Assembly: GCA_002352145.1 (NCBI GenBank)
Contig: DEHX01000005.1
Coordinates: 46,728-67,877, forward strand
Source of the DNA: Chitinophagaceae bacterium UBA2789
Lineage (GTDB): Bacteria; Bacteroidota; Bacteroidia; Chitinophagales; Chitinophagaceae
Direction: 5' to 3'
DNA length: 21,150 bases
The position numbers and the translations under genes were made by a program. The notes under the pieces are model-generated. The model saw nothing but the letters and a program-made list of their open reading frames with translations. It was not told the DNA's origin and did no database searches. Of the stretch, positions 1 to 7,597 are shown one piece after another. Every line of letters begins with the position of its first letter. Positions within the stretch are counted from its first letter, which is position 1.

Positions 1-291
1 TCTGATATCCCGATCCTCTTTGCCAAGTAAAACAACAAGTATTGAATCACTATACTTATCTTGAAATTCCTGCATCTTAGGCATCATCCTGAAACAAACG
101 ACGCAAGAACTACCAAACAGGTCAATTATAATTTTACGACCCTTTCCCTTTCGTTCAAGTGCTAACAACTCATTAAGGTTTTTGTTAGTCTTATATGGGA
201 AATCAGTTCCCAACTCAAGGGGTATTTTTTTTTGTGCGGGCAAAACGATTCCTGTTAGCAGTGTGGCTGCTATTAGTAAAATATATTTCAT
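1..291 (-). CDS. Thioredoxin-fold (TlpA/AhpC-like) exported protein, 3' part missing
   Basis: The first 97 codons are visible; the reading frame is open at the window edge, so the C-terminus is missing. Residues 1-20 form a Sec signal peptide (MKYILLIAATLLTG...PAQ), so the protein acts in the periplasm or on its membrane. A thioredoxin-like core follows: hydrophobic strand RKIIIDLFGSSC, then the redox motif C63-V-V-C66 at the start of a helix (FRMMPKMQEF). Family knowledge: this fold reduces disulfides or peroxides, and such proteins are commonly encoded just downstream of SusC/SusD pairs in Bacteroidota. The ATG lies 19 bases beyond the susD-like stop, so the two are probably cotranscribed. 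The exact subfamily and redox partner cannot be assigned. The C-V-V-C dipeptide differs from the classical C-G-P-C. Confidence 0.8.
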   Translation of the reverse strand, partial: MKYILLIAATLLTGIVLPAQKKIPLELGTDFPYKTNKNLNELLALERKGKGRKIIIDLFGSSCVVCFRMMPKMQEFQDKYSDSILVVLLGKEDRDIR

Positions 292-310
292 AAGTTTCAA
301 ATGGGTAAGA

Positions 311-1675
311 TCAATACCCTGGATTTTGTGATAAATTGGGGTTGCGAAGGCGCTCTGTTTGAGGAATGGGAAATAAATGGTCTGTCTCATTCCAATTACT
401 TCCCTTAATTGGTGTCATTACTCCATCAATCGTTTGTGTTCGTTTCAGGTTTATCCAACGGTCTCCTGTCTCAAACATTAATTCATATTTTCGCTCTGTC
501 TGAATACTGTCTAGAAGGGCATCCTGACTCAAGCCATTGATAGCAGAAAGACCGGCACGCAGGCGAATAATATTGAGATCAGCTTCGCTTTCAGTAAGTT
601 TATGCTGCATGGCTCTTGCTTCCGCCCGGATCAAAAATTGCTCGGCCAACCGTAATACTATAGTATATTCTGTAATCGAAGATGCATTTTGCCCCACTTT
701 GTATTTATAGGGATAATAAAAAATACCTGCTGTAGTGCTGATTGATTTAGTCCATGCCAATTGTCGTCTGTCACCCGGTCTGAAAGAACTGAGAAAACCG
801 GGGGCTATTGATATAATAGAAGGAGCAGCAGATAAAATAAAATTACCGCCGGGAAAACTGTTAAACCTGGGCACAACAGCCATCAGTTGAAAAATGGCTT
901 CCGGACTTCCTTTGAGAAAGCTGTTATTCAAATCAGTGCTGAGGCCATATACGGGGGAACCTATAACACCAGCCGATTCAACTTCGGCCTCAGGCCACCT
1001 CCCAAGGTGCAAATACACTCTTGCCAGTAGCGCAGCAGCGCTCCATTTATTCGGCCGGACTCTTTCCGAAGAGGAAGAATTGGTTCCGCTTTTATAACCA
1101 GTGGGCAATAGCGCCTTAGCTGTTACAAGGTCGTTTATAATAAATGCATAAATCTCAGATACAGGAGATCTTGCTAAAATCGAGTTTATGGTGTAGTCGG
1201 TTGAGGAAACCGACGGAACCGGGCCATATAGATTAACCAAATAATAGTAACAGAAGGCTCTGATGAAACGAGATTCTCCTTCTAATTGCTCTTTGATTAC
1301 GGGGGTTAGGGCTGTGGAGCGGTCTATACCTTCAAGAACAGCATTACACTGATAAATATACCTGTAAAGATTTGTCCAAATTGTATTAATTAGTTGATTA
1401 CCTGCAGTCAGATTATTCGTTGCCAAATCAACATAATCACTAAACGTTGAGTGATTGCGAAATTCATCTCCGGCAAGTCCTGTGTAGGCCGGTAGTTGAA
1501 AAAACAGTCCTTGCGTTTCCATTTGAGAATAAATAGCCAATTGGGCAGCTGTAGCAGTGGCATCAGATGAAAATACAGACGCACTGGAAAGTTGCGTTCG
1601 GGGTTGTCCCACTTCCAAATACTTTTTACATGAAATGCAGGCTGTACAGAAAAAGATGAGCAAAATATTTTTCAT
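311..1675 (-). CDS. SusD/RagB-family nutrient-binding outer-membrane lipoprotein
   Basis: A 454-residue protein of normal SusD length. The N-terminus is a lipoprotein signal with Cys16 as the lipidated residue (ACISC, followed by KKYLEV). The TPR-rich core includes GESRFIRAFCYYYLVNLYG (about 132-150), the helix typically seen in SusD proteins, and WSAAALLARVYLHLGRW near the middle. The C-terminus has the family signature LFPIPQTERLRNPNLSQNPGY: a PIP motif, then N and NPGY. SusD proteins sit as lids over their SusC partner on the cell surface and capture the substrate. The susC-like gene ends only 11 bases upstream, so the two are one transcription unit. The substrate (glycan, peptide or chelate) cannot be decided from the sequence. 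Confidence 0.93.
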   Translation of the reverse strand: MKNILLIFFCTACISCKKYLEVGQPRTQLSSASVFSSDATATAAQLAIYSQMETQGLFFQLPAYTGLAGDEFRNHSTFSDYVDLATNNLTAGNQLINTIWTNLYRYIYQCNAVLEGIDRSTALTPVIKEQLEGESRFIRAFCYYYLVNLYGPVPSVSSTDYTINSILARSPVSEIYAFIINDLVTAKALLPTGYKSGTNSSSSERVRPNKWSAAALLARVYLHLGRWPEAEVESAGVIGSPVYGLSTDLNNSFLKGSPEAIFQLMAVVPRFNSFPGGNFILSAAPSIISIAPGFLSSFRPGDRRQLAWTKSISTTAGIFYYPYKYKVGQNASSITEYTIVLRLAEQFLIRAEARAMQHKLTESEADLNIIRLRAGLSAINGLSQDALLDSIQTERKYELMFETGDRWINLKRTQTIDGVMTPIKGSNWNETDHLFPIPQTERLRNPNLSQNPGY

Positions 1676-1686
1676 AAAAAATTATT

Positions 1687-4600
1687 TTAAAAATTAATTT
1701 CCATACCAGCCGTAAACAGTTTAACTGGCGGTAAAAATGTCTGTGTTTCAGGGTCAAGACCCTTATAGGATGTAAACGTAACCAGGTTATGCCCCTGAAG
1801 AAAAAGGGTGGCCTTTTTTAACCCGATTTTCTTCAGGGAAGGAGTTAACGCATCAAATGCAAAATACAGGTTACGTAGCCTTATATAGGATGCATCGCTA
1901 AACCCTGCATCACTGAATTGATAATAGCTATACGCATTGTTAGCCGCTGCATTAGATACCGAATAGCGCTGAATATTGCTCTCATCACCAGGTTTCTGCC
2001 ACCGGTTCATGACATGAACTGGCTGATTACTGAGTGAACCTGGCCGGGAAAACCAAACAAGATAATTAGGGGCATATGGCTGGCGTACAAATTGAACCAG
2101 GAAGGAAATAGTAAAACGGCCAAGCACCAGGTTTTGCTGTAATCCTCCGAAATAAAGTTGGGATCCATCTACAATCTTTTGTTCGTCCTGAGGAGATCCC
2201 AATTGGTTATTATTATCATAATCAATAAAAGTATAAACTCCGGTTGCAGGATTCACAGCATTAAATCCAAATCTTTTGGAAATATTAAGTGATTGACCTA
2301 TCACATATGTATTTGCATAGCTGGAAGAACTCAATCCATCAAAGCGAACAAGCTTGTTTCTTGGCACTGTCAGGTTAACGGAAAAACTCCAATTTCTCCG
2401 TGTCTTTTTTATCAATGTTCCGGATAATTCAATCTCCCACCCCGTATTGCGTATTGTAGCGGGAAGATTTTTCAATACACCGAAAAAACCTGTTATTGTT
2501 GGAAGCGGGTATTGAATTAATTGATTGCGGGTAATATTGCGATAATAATTGCCGGTTAATTGCAGCCTGTCTTTCAAGAATCCGAGTTCAATCCCTAATT
2601 CTTTTTTAGTAACCTCCTCCCAGCTAAACGTTGGATTAAAAAGTTGCGTAGGATAAAATGGAGTAATTGATTGGTATGCATTGGAGTAGGCAGAATACAA
2701 ATCAAGGTAACGGTAATCCCCAATCTGGTCGTTTCCGCTGCGTCCCCAACTCATTCTTAATTTGCCGAAACTAAGCATCCCTTGCTTCTGAAGCCATTTT
2801 TCCTTGCTAAATACCCATCCCATACCTGCAGAGTAAAAATTGGCGAACCGATCAGCCGGACCATATCGGCTTGATCCGTCTCTTCGGGCAGTTACGGATG
2901 CCAGATATTTTTTGTCATACTGGTAGCCAACCCTTGCAAATTGACCAGTATAACGGTACCTGGTTTCCCTGTCCACAGTGGTAGAAACTGTCGAGGCAGC
3001 CTGAATACTATATAATAGAGCATCACTGCTGTAACCTGTTCCGTTTTGCTGAAGGCTTTGCTGATCCGTTTGTTGTATTGTCATTCCTGCTACGGCATCT
3101 ATTGAATGTTTCTTTTCTTGCCAGTTATAGAGGAACTGGGGTTCAGTAATCAACGTTTGCATCTCTGTTCTCCCAAACGTTGCAGAAGATGCAGATACCG
3201 TAGCAGGATTGAATGACTTTTGGGGCATAATCCCGTGCTCCTTAAGATACTGCCGGGAATATCCGTTGCTGATCTTTACCTGTAATCCTTTTGTGATCTG
3301 AAATCCGATGCTGAGGGTCGAATTGAAGACATGAGTCTTGTTATTAAACCATCTTTCAAGAACAGACATGGGGTTAATCCATGTCGAATTCTCCCAATTC
3401 AAGGCCCCGGAAGGGAGGTATAGTCTGGGGGCGTTAGGTGCAAGCGTAATTCGTCTTGATACATCTTCACGGGGAAGTATATTATTATTTATAAGATAAG
3501 AACCGGACAATGAAAATGTAAATCTCTTGTCCTGCGATTGGTGGTTTAACGAAAGAGAACCATTAATTTTTTCTGAACCAAAATCACCTGGGAAAACTGT
3601 AGTTTCTTTATAGTATCCGCCACTGACAAAAAATTGTGTAAAAGCATTGCCGCCCGACACTCCAAAATTGACATTCGTTTGATCAACAGTTTTGCCAATG
3701 AGTTCTTCCTGCCAATCGGTGTATCGGGTCGTATCCCAAAGTAACAGATCGGGAGCATTTGAATTGGTCATTGCAGTTCCATCGTTTGAAAAAGCTTCCC
3801 TGCGCATGGCTAGATATTGGGCGGTGGACATAAGTTCCATTTTTCTGGTAACAGCACCGGCTCCTCTGTGCAGTTTTACAAAAAACCGGGTTTGCTCTGT
3901 ACTCGCTTTTTTAGTGGTGATAAGAATTACTCCATTAGCACCACGAGACCCATAGATGGCCGTTGCATCCGCATCCTTAAGTATATCAATCCGTTCAATA
4001 TCGGCCGGATTTATATTATCCAGCGGACTGCTGTAACTGCCTGCTCCGCCAAGTGCATTATTCAGGGTCGTTGACGGAAACGGAACACCGTCCAGTATTA
4101 TCAACGGGGTATTGCCGTTGGCGATACTATTGCGACCCCGTAATTGAATGAGAACCTGGGAACCCGGAGCCCCCGAGGCCTGTTTAATCTGAAGCCCGCT
4201 GATTCGGCCTTGTAAAGTAAGGATAGGGTTAGAAACGGGTTGCTTACTGATTTCTTCATGGGTAATACTGGATTGCGAACTGGTAGAAAGTCGTTTTGTT
4301 GTTTTACCATATGCAATGACAATTGTTTCATCCAACACACTCATCCGTTGTTCTACTACAATTAACTGATAACTGTTCTGGCTGGCATCAACTTCCTGTG
4401 GTATTATTTCACCGCCAGTAACAACTAAAGTGGCTTTGACTGGTAAATTCATGAAAATGAATTCCCCATACGCATCGGTCGCAGTAGCCATTCCGGTTTG
4501 TTTGATGGTTATGGTAATCCCGGCAAGGGGTTCGTTTTGCATGTCTACCACTTTTCCACGCAACTCCCTTGTAAGCGGGGTTGGTTTTTCAATAATCCTT

Positions 4601-4911
4601 TTTTTGACAATAATATGTTTTCCTTCTATGGTATATCCAAGCGGCTGCTGGAAAAAGCACAACCGGAGAATAGAATCAAGAGGCGTATTGTTAACTGTAA
4701 AACTAACCGGGCTGCCAAGAGCAAGTACTTCCTCGGAGTACAGGAACCGGTAATCACTCCGCTGTTCAATTTGAGCAAAAACCTTGGCAAGGGAAGCCCG
4801 TTGAAAATAAAAAGTAAACGTTTGTGCCAGCCCGTTCAGGGATACAAAAAGGACAACTAATAGTAGCACTTTGGGCAAGAATCGGTGTCTCCATTTTGGG
4901 GTTAAAAGCAT
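1687..4911 (-). CDS. SusC/RagA TonB-linked outer-membrane receptor with STN signalling domain
   Basis: A 1074-residue TonB-dependent transporter. Order of domains: signal peptide (about 1-30, ending GLAQ); STN domain (about 33-103), the periplasmic signalling module that talks to FecR; carboxypeptidase-regulatory-like beta domain (about 116-190, RGKVVDMQNEPLAGITI); TonB-box-like DETIVIAYG at 194-202; plug with LRGRNSIANGNTPLIILDG (about 258-275) and ILKDADATAIYGSRGANG, a SusC hallmark; then a 22-strand-type barrel ending in F. It imports a SusD-delivered substrate using the proton motive force through TonB. The STN domain and the upstream fecR and sigma genes indicate ligand-dependent self-induction. 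The gap to fecR is 108 bases and contains a hairpin. No frameshift is seen, and the length is normal for STN-containing SusC. Confidence 0.95.
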   Translation of the reverse strand: MLLTPKWRHRFLPKVLLLVVLFVSLNGLAQTFTFYFQRASLAKVFAQIEQRSDYRFLYSEEVLALGSPVSFTVNNTPLDSILRLCFFQQPLGYTIEGKHIIVKKRIIEKPTPLTRELRGKVVDMQNEPLAGITITIKQTGMATATDAYGEFIFMNLPVKATLVVTGGEIIPQEVDASQNSYQLIVVEQRMSVLDETIVIAYGKTTKRLSTSSQSSITHEEISKQPVSNPILTLQGRISGLQIKQASGAPGSQVLIQLRGRNSIANGNTPLIILDGVPFPSTTLNNALGGAGSYSSPLDNINPADIERIDILKDADATAIYGSRGANGVILITTKKASTEQTRFFVKLHRGAGAVTRKMELMSTAQYLAMRREAFSNDGTAMTNSNAPDLLLWDTTRYTDWQEELIGKTVDQTNVNFGVSGGNAFTQFFVSGGYYKETTVFPGDFGSEKINGSLSLNHQSQDKRFTFSLSGSYLINNNILPREDVSRRITLAPNAPRLYLPSGALNWENSTWINPMSVLERWFNNKTHVFNSTLSIGFQITKGLQVKISNGYSRQYLKEHGIMPQKSFNPATVSASSATFGRTEMQTLITEPQFLYNWQEKKHSIDAVAGMTIQQTDQQSLQQNGTGYSSDALLYSIQAASTVSTTVDRETRYRYTGQFARVGYQYDKKYLASVTARRDGSSRYGPADRFANFYSAGMGWVFSKEKWLQKQGMLSFGKLRMSWGRSGNDQIGDYRYLDLYSAYSNAYQSITPFYPTQLFNPTFSWEEVTKKELGIELGFLKDRLQLTGNYYRNITRNQLIQYPLPTITGFFGVLKNLPATIRNTGWEIELSGTLIKKTRRNWSFSVNLTVPRNKLVRFDGLSSSSYANTYVIGQSLNISKRFGFNAVNPATGVYTFIDYDNNNQLGSPQDEQKIVDGSQLYFGGLQQNLVLGRFTISFLVQFVRQPYAPNYLVWFSRPGSLSNQPVHVMNRWQKPGDESNIQRYSVSNAAANNAYSYYQFSDAGFSDASYIRLRNLYFAFDALTPSLKKIGLKKATLFLQGHNLVTFTSYKGLDPETQTFLPPVKLFTAGMEINF

Positions 4912-4976
4912 AGCTTTGGGTTGTTTGGGTTAATCAATAATCGTTTCCGCGATATAGTTGGGGTAACCCAGACACG

Positions 4977-5002
4977 CCGGGAAGTGTTAGCGCACAACCC
5001 GG
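4977..5002. promoter_or_regulatory. Hairpin in the fecR-susC gap
   Basis: CCGGG (4977-4981) pairs with CCCGG (4998-5002). Inside, a symmetric AA/AA internal loop is followed by GTG/CAC around the loop TTAGCG. On the plus strand the stem is followed by six T (5003-5008), the form of an intrinsic terminator. Both neighbouring genes run on the minus strand, where the hairpin is preceded by six A and has no U tract. It could stop antisense transcription, or act as a processing or stabilising structure between fecR and susC mRNA. The role is inference. Confidence 0.4.
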
Positions 5003-5019
5003 TTTTTTATTGGATTACC

Positions 5020-6186
5020 TTACTGAGTGACAATGATCGTATCACCTTCAATTATAAAATGCACCTGACCGGTTGCTTCCAGTAATTTCAGCAATTGGGA
5101 AATAGGCACATTCCGGTCAATGGTTCCGGTAAAGTGATCGGTTATCTTATCCTGAAAAACAATCTTTGCATCATACCATCGTTCCGCCATTCGCATCACT
5201 TCTTCAATGGTCGTATTCTTCAATTTGAATTGGTTCTTTGTCCAGGCAACAACAGGGGAAATGTCAACTGTCCGGATTTCCCATTCACCCGGTCGCAGGA
5301 TGATTTGTTGCCCCGGCAATAATTGTTCGTTTCGCTGGGAAGCACTGACATTTACTTTTCCCTCTGTCAGGGTAACCCTTAATCCATCTTCATCAGGATA
5401 AGCATTGATATTAAAAGCCGTTCCTAGTGCAGTAATATCAACTCCGTTTACTGAAACAATAAAGGGATGAGCAGCGTCCTTTGCCACCTCAAAATAGGTT
5501 TCGCCGGTTACGGTGACCCGCCGTTCGCTTCCAGAGAACCGGGTAGGATAAAGTATGGAGGAACTTGAATTGATCCATGCTTTACTGCCATCGGGTAACA
5601 GCAGTTCGTAAAATCCTTTTCGGGGGATACTGATCTCATGCATTTCAGGTTCTGCAACTGTATTGCTGTAAACCACCATCCCATTTACAATCCGCACTTC
5701 GCTATTGATGATAGTATCCCGCAGATTGGTCAGGTCTATTTTATTACCATTGGCGAGGGTTAGTGTGGCGGATGCTTTTCCGGGTAATATATCTGCTGCG
5801 GTAGGAGGGTTTGACACAACTGGTCGCTGCTGATCCCGGAAACCGAAATAATAAATACCTGCACCCAATAATAATACCACACAGGCAGCTGCGGCATACT
5901 TCCAGAAGGGTATCACTTTCGGAGGTTTGGAAAATTGTAATCGTTGCTTGACCTCCTGCAGGTTTCGTTCTGTTTCCAGTTCAGCATACCATTTTAAAAA
6001 ACCATCAACCGTATCTTCATTTGTCAGGTCCTCAAAAATCTGAACATTAAAATCGCTTTGCTGCATCCATAGATCCAGTTCTTCTTCTTCTTCCTCAGAA
6101 ATATTTTCCTGGATAAAGTGACTGATCAAATAAGCCACCCGGAAATTATTTTCAAGTTCCGACTGGTATGGTACTGGAGCTTTCAT
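5020..6186 (-). CDS. FecR-family anti-sigma/signal transducer with DUF4974
   Basis: A 388-residue inner-membrane protein. The N-terminal cytoplasmic region (about 1-90, rich in acidic residues, ISEEEEEELDLWMQ) is expected to hold the sigma factor. One transmembrane segment lies at about 95-116 (KYAAAACVVLLLGAGIYYFGF). The periplasmic FecR domain (about 190-290) has the family pattern LLLPDGSKAWINSSSS, then GETYFEVAKDAAHPF, then ALGTAFNINAY. The C-terminal DUF4974 (about 315-388, FKLKNTTIEEVMRMAERWY ... IIVTQ) contacts the STN domain of the receptor. It relays the transport state of the SusC receptor to the ECF sigma factor encoded just upstream (97-base gap). Length and order match Bacteroidota FecR proteins. 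The substrate that triggers it is unknown. Confidence 0.94.
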   Translation of the reverse strand: MKAPVPYQSELENNFRVAYLISHFIQENISEEEEEELDLWMQQSDFNVQIFEDLTNEDTVDGFLKWYAELETERNLQEVKQRLQFSKPPKVIPFWKYAAAACVVLLLGAGIYYFGFRDQQRPVVSNPPTAADILPGKASATLTLANGNKIDLTNLRDTIINSEVRIVNGMVVYSNTVAEPEMHEISIPRKGFYELLLPDGSKAWINSSSSILYPTRFSGSERRVTVTGETYFEVAKDAAHPFIVSVNGVDITALGTAFNINAYPDEDGLRVTLTEGKVNVSASQRNEQLLPGQQIILRPGEWEIRTVDISPVVAWTKNQFKLKNTTIEEVMRMAERWYDAKIVFQDKITDHFTGTIDRNVPISQLLKLLEATGQVHFIIEGDTIIVTQ

Positions 6187-6283
6187 ACAATAAATTTATT
6201 AATTAGGCGCCTTAAGTATATGATCCGGAAAGGAGAAAAAGCCGGACATACGAATCCCGCTTTTTTTTCTGACAATTAATTAA

Positions 6284-6820
6284 TCAAAGTGAAATTTTAG
6301 TTTTCCTAAGTGCCATGATGGCCCGGAGGCGCTGCCGGATCACCGTATCGGGCTCAATCTGGAGTTGCTGGGCGATTTCCCGGTTGGACTTGCCCTCTAA
6401 ATAATAAAGCCGGATAATCTGCCGCAGAGCCGGTGAAAGGGTTTCAATAAACTGGTACAGTTCCCGGGCCGTTTCAGCGGCAATAACGGCTTCTTCCATG
6501 CTGGGTTCGGCTTGATCCGGCTCCTTGAACTCAACTTGTCTTTTTTGCTTTTCCAGGTATTTCAGGCACTGGTTTCGTACAGAACCATAGAGATAGCTTT
6601 TAATAGCCTTAATATGACTTAACCGGTCACGGCGCTGCCACAACTGTACAAAACAATCCTGGACAATATCTTCCGCGGTAATGGGGTTGGAGAGAATGCG
6701 GTTGGCGAAATAAGTAAGGGAGGGAAAAAATTCACGGAACAGGCAGTCAAAAGCAGCCTCCTCTCCCTGACGGAAGGAGTCAGCAAATAAAGGGTCCTTT
6801 GTTCCGTTTAGCCGAAGCAA
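6284..6820 (-). CDS. ECF (FecI-like) RNA polymerase sigma-70 factor
   Basis: 178 residues, standard for this family. Region 2 (about 18-85) carries EAAFDCLFREFFPSLTYFA and the core-binding/-10 helix AEDIVQDCFVQLWQRRD. Region 4 (about 118-172) has LSPALRQIIRLYYLEGKSNREIA followed by the recognition helix IEPDTVIRQRLRAI. It directs RNA polymerase to the promoter of the neighbouring SusCD genes when FecR is relieved. The start is TTG at 6818-6820 (read as Met). No in-frame ATG precedes region 2: the next Met lies deep inside the protein, and the only nearby upstream ATG (6842-6840) is in another frame. The frame stays open upstream of the TTG for at least 60 bases, so a slightly longer N-terminus from another weak start cannot be excluded. 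Confidence 0.92.
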   Translation of the reverse strand: MLRLNGTKDPLFADSFRQGEEAAFDCLFREFFPSLTYFANRILSNPITAEDIVQDCFVQLWQRRDRLSHIKAIKSYLYGSVRNQCLKYLEKQKRQVEFKEPDQAEPSMEEAVIAAETARELYQFIETLSPALRQIIRLYYLEGKSNREIAQQLQIEPDTVIRQRLRAIMALRKTKISL

Positions 6821-6857
6821 TATAGCAGTGCAATGTTGACATTTCGGGGGAGTCTTT

Positions 6858-6897
6858 AGTGGAGTTAAATGAATAAAAAATGACGTGGAACTCCACT
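6858..6897. repeat. 9-bp inverted repeat upstream of the sigma gene
   Basis: AGTGGAGTT (6858-6866) and AACTCCACT (6889-6897) are exact reverse complements separated by 22 A/T-rich bases. The centre lies about 58 bases before the sigma start codon. It could be an operator or an RNA hairpin in the sigma leader. Only the pairing itself is observed. Confidence 0.5.
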
Positions 6898-6900
6898 TAC

Positions 6901-7008
6901 CGCTATTGAGGCCGTCGGAGGCCTAGTCACGAATAAGGGAGCCCACGCCTAAACGTGAGCTCTTGCTTATCATCTCGTGACTTTGAAATTTCCGACGTTT
7001 CAATAGCG
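6901..7008. repeat. 108-bp long imperfect palindrome (MITE/REP-like hairpin)
   Basis: Nested complementary blocks line up over the whole stretch: CGCTATTGA (6901-6909) with TCAATAGCG (7000-7008); CGTCGGA (6913-6919) with TCCGACG (6991-6997); AGTCACGA (6925-6932) with TCGTGACT (6975-6982); ATAAG (6933-6937) with CTTAT (6966-6970); GAGCCCACG (6939-6947) with CGTGAGCTC (6954-6962, one mismatch). The central loop is CCTAAA. The arms differ by short asymmetric bulges. There is no open reading frame and no obvious target duplication at the ends. It may be a miniature mobile element or a repeated intergenic palindrome. The structure is certain, the nature is not. Confidence 0.7.
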
Positions 7009-7061
7009 AGACTCAAAGCGAAAGCTTCAAATTCCTTTTTGAAGAATTCGCAATATTGTTA

Positions 7062-7095
7062 TTTCCGCTAAGTTAGCAAATTATAAATATTTTTG
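7062..7095 (+). promoter_or_regulatory. Candidate Bacteroidota promoter for xre and the RM operon
   Basis: TATTTTTG (7088-7095) fits the TAnnTTTG -7 element of the main Bacteroidota sigma factor. TTTC (7062-7065) lies 22 bases upstream, one mismatch from the -33 TTTG. Transcription would begin near 7102, about 70 bases before the xre ATG. Prediction by pattern only. Confidence 0.4.
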
Positions 7096-7153
7096 TACAC
7101 TATAAAGAGTATTTTATAAAGCATCCTATATTAAGGGGTTATATATGAAATAC

Positions 7154-7176
7154 CCATCCTGTTAATTGCAGGATGG
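7154..7176. promoter_or_regulatory. Perfect 8-bp palindrome over the xre start codon
   Basis: CCATCCTG (7154-7161), 7-base spacer, CAGGATGG (7169-7176). The ATG of xre (7173-7175) is inside the right arm. As DNA it is a plausible operator for the Xre protein it precedes. As RNA it would bury the start codon in a stem. A second CATCCT half-site occurs at 7122-7127, 33 bases (about three helical turns) upstream of the one at 7155-7160. Confidence 0.55.
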
Positions 7177-7454
7177 CAAAAACAACAAAAAGGAAAGAAA
7201 GAAGAAAGGCATCATTAGGACACTTTGATCATGATGCTTTTCTTCAAAAACTAAGTAAAAGAATTAAAACTGTTAGAAAACAAAAGGGGTTTAATTCTTA
7301 TGAATTATTCTCCTACGACATTGAAATTTCCCGAACAGGGATGGCAAAATACGAATCTGGGAACTATGATGATATTAGAATGCGTACCCTTTTAAAAATT
7401 ATTGATGGCCTTGGTATGACGCCAAAGGAGTTCTTTTCGGAGGGGTTTGATTAA
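7173..7454 (+). CDS. Xre/Cro-type helix-turn-helix regulator, controller-like
   Basis: 93 residues. A basic N-terminus (KTTKRKERRK) is followed by a Cro/C1-type HTH domain from about 25 to 90: LSKRIKTVRKQKGFNSYELFS, then ISRTGMAKYESGNYDD (recognition helix region), then the closing LLKIIDGLGMTPKEFF. The protein would bind DNA as a dimer. It is the first gene before hsdM on the same strand, as controller (C) proteins often are in restriction-modification loci, so regulation of the RM genes and of itself is a reasonable inference. The only possible Met start is 7173, inside a palindrome. A terminator-like hairpin follows the stop immediately, which would uncouple it from hsdM or attenuate read-through. 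Confidence 0.88.
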   Translation: MAKTTKRKERRKASLGHFDHDAFLQKLSKRIKTVRKQKGFNSYELFSYDIEISRTGMAKYESGNYDDIRMRTLLKIIDGLGMTPKEFFSEGFD

Positions 7455-7489
7455 TTCATTGGGTCCCCACCCGCCCCAATGAAATTTTT
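7455..7489 (+). terminator. Intrinsic terminator directly after xre
   Basis: TTCATTGGG (7455-7463) pairs perfectly with CCCAATGAA (7475-7483) around an 11-base loop, followed by ATTTTT (7484-7489). It begins at the base after the xre stop codon. It would end or attenuate xre transcripts before hsdM, which then needs its own promoter or read-through. Confidence 0.6.
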
Positions 7490-7523
7490 GGGGTATCCGG
7501 TTTTTATTACTGTGTCCTGAACT

Positions 7524-7539
7524 AATAGGTATTCCTATT
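7524..7539. promoter_or_regulatory. Small perfect inverted repeat upstream of hsdM
   Basis: AATAGG (7524-7529), loop TATT, CCTATT (7534-7539), about 60 bases before the hsdM start. It lies where an hsdM promoter or operator would be expected. No exact TAnnTTTG box was found in 7490-7597. Its CCTG...AGG context loosely resembles the palindrome at the xre start, but the match is degenerate, so common recognition by Xre is only a suggestion. Confidence 0.3.
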
Positions 7540-7597
7540 TCCAACGCAGCCACTTTACCAGGAAAAATTAAATAGTAACGAAGCAAAGACAGCATAC

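Larger units (their letters stand above)
6821..7172. other. 352-bp divergent intergenic region between the sigma gene and the Xre/RM island
   Basis: No gene is supported here in any frame. The region is rich in inverted repeats: a 9-bp pair at 6858-6866/6889-6897, the long imperfect palindrome 6901-7008, and a 7-bp hairpin CTTCAAA (7025-7031) / TTTGAAG (7038-7044). It must hold the promoter of the sigma-factor operon (leftward) and of the xre gene (rightward, candidate at 7062-7095). No exact TAnnTTTG was found for the leftward direction. It is also the left junction of the restriction-modification island. Confidence 0.75.

Noticed and set aside
6840..6842. ATG upstream of the sigma gene as its start
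   Set aside because: It is in a different frame from the sigma-factor coding sequence and runs into a stop after about 20 codons.
6901..7008. Integron attC site
   Set aside because: The end sequences do not give the RYYYAAC/GTTRRRY core pair, and there is no integron integrase or cassette array.
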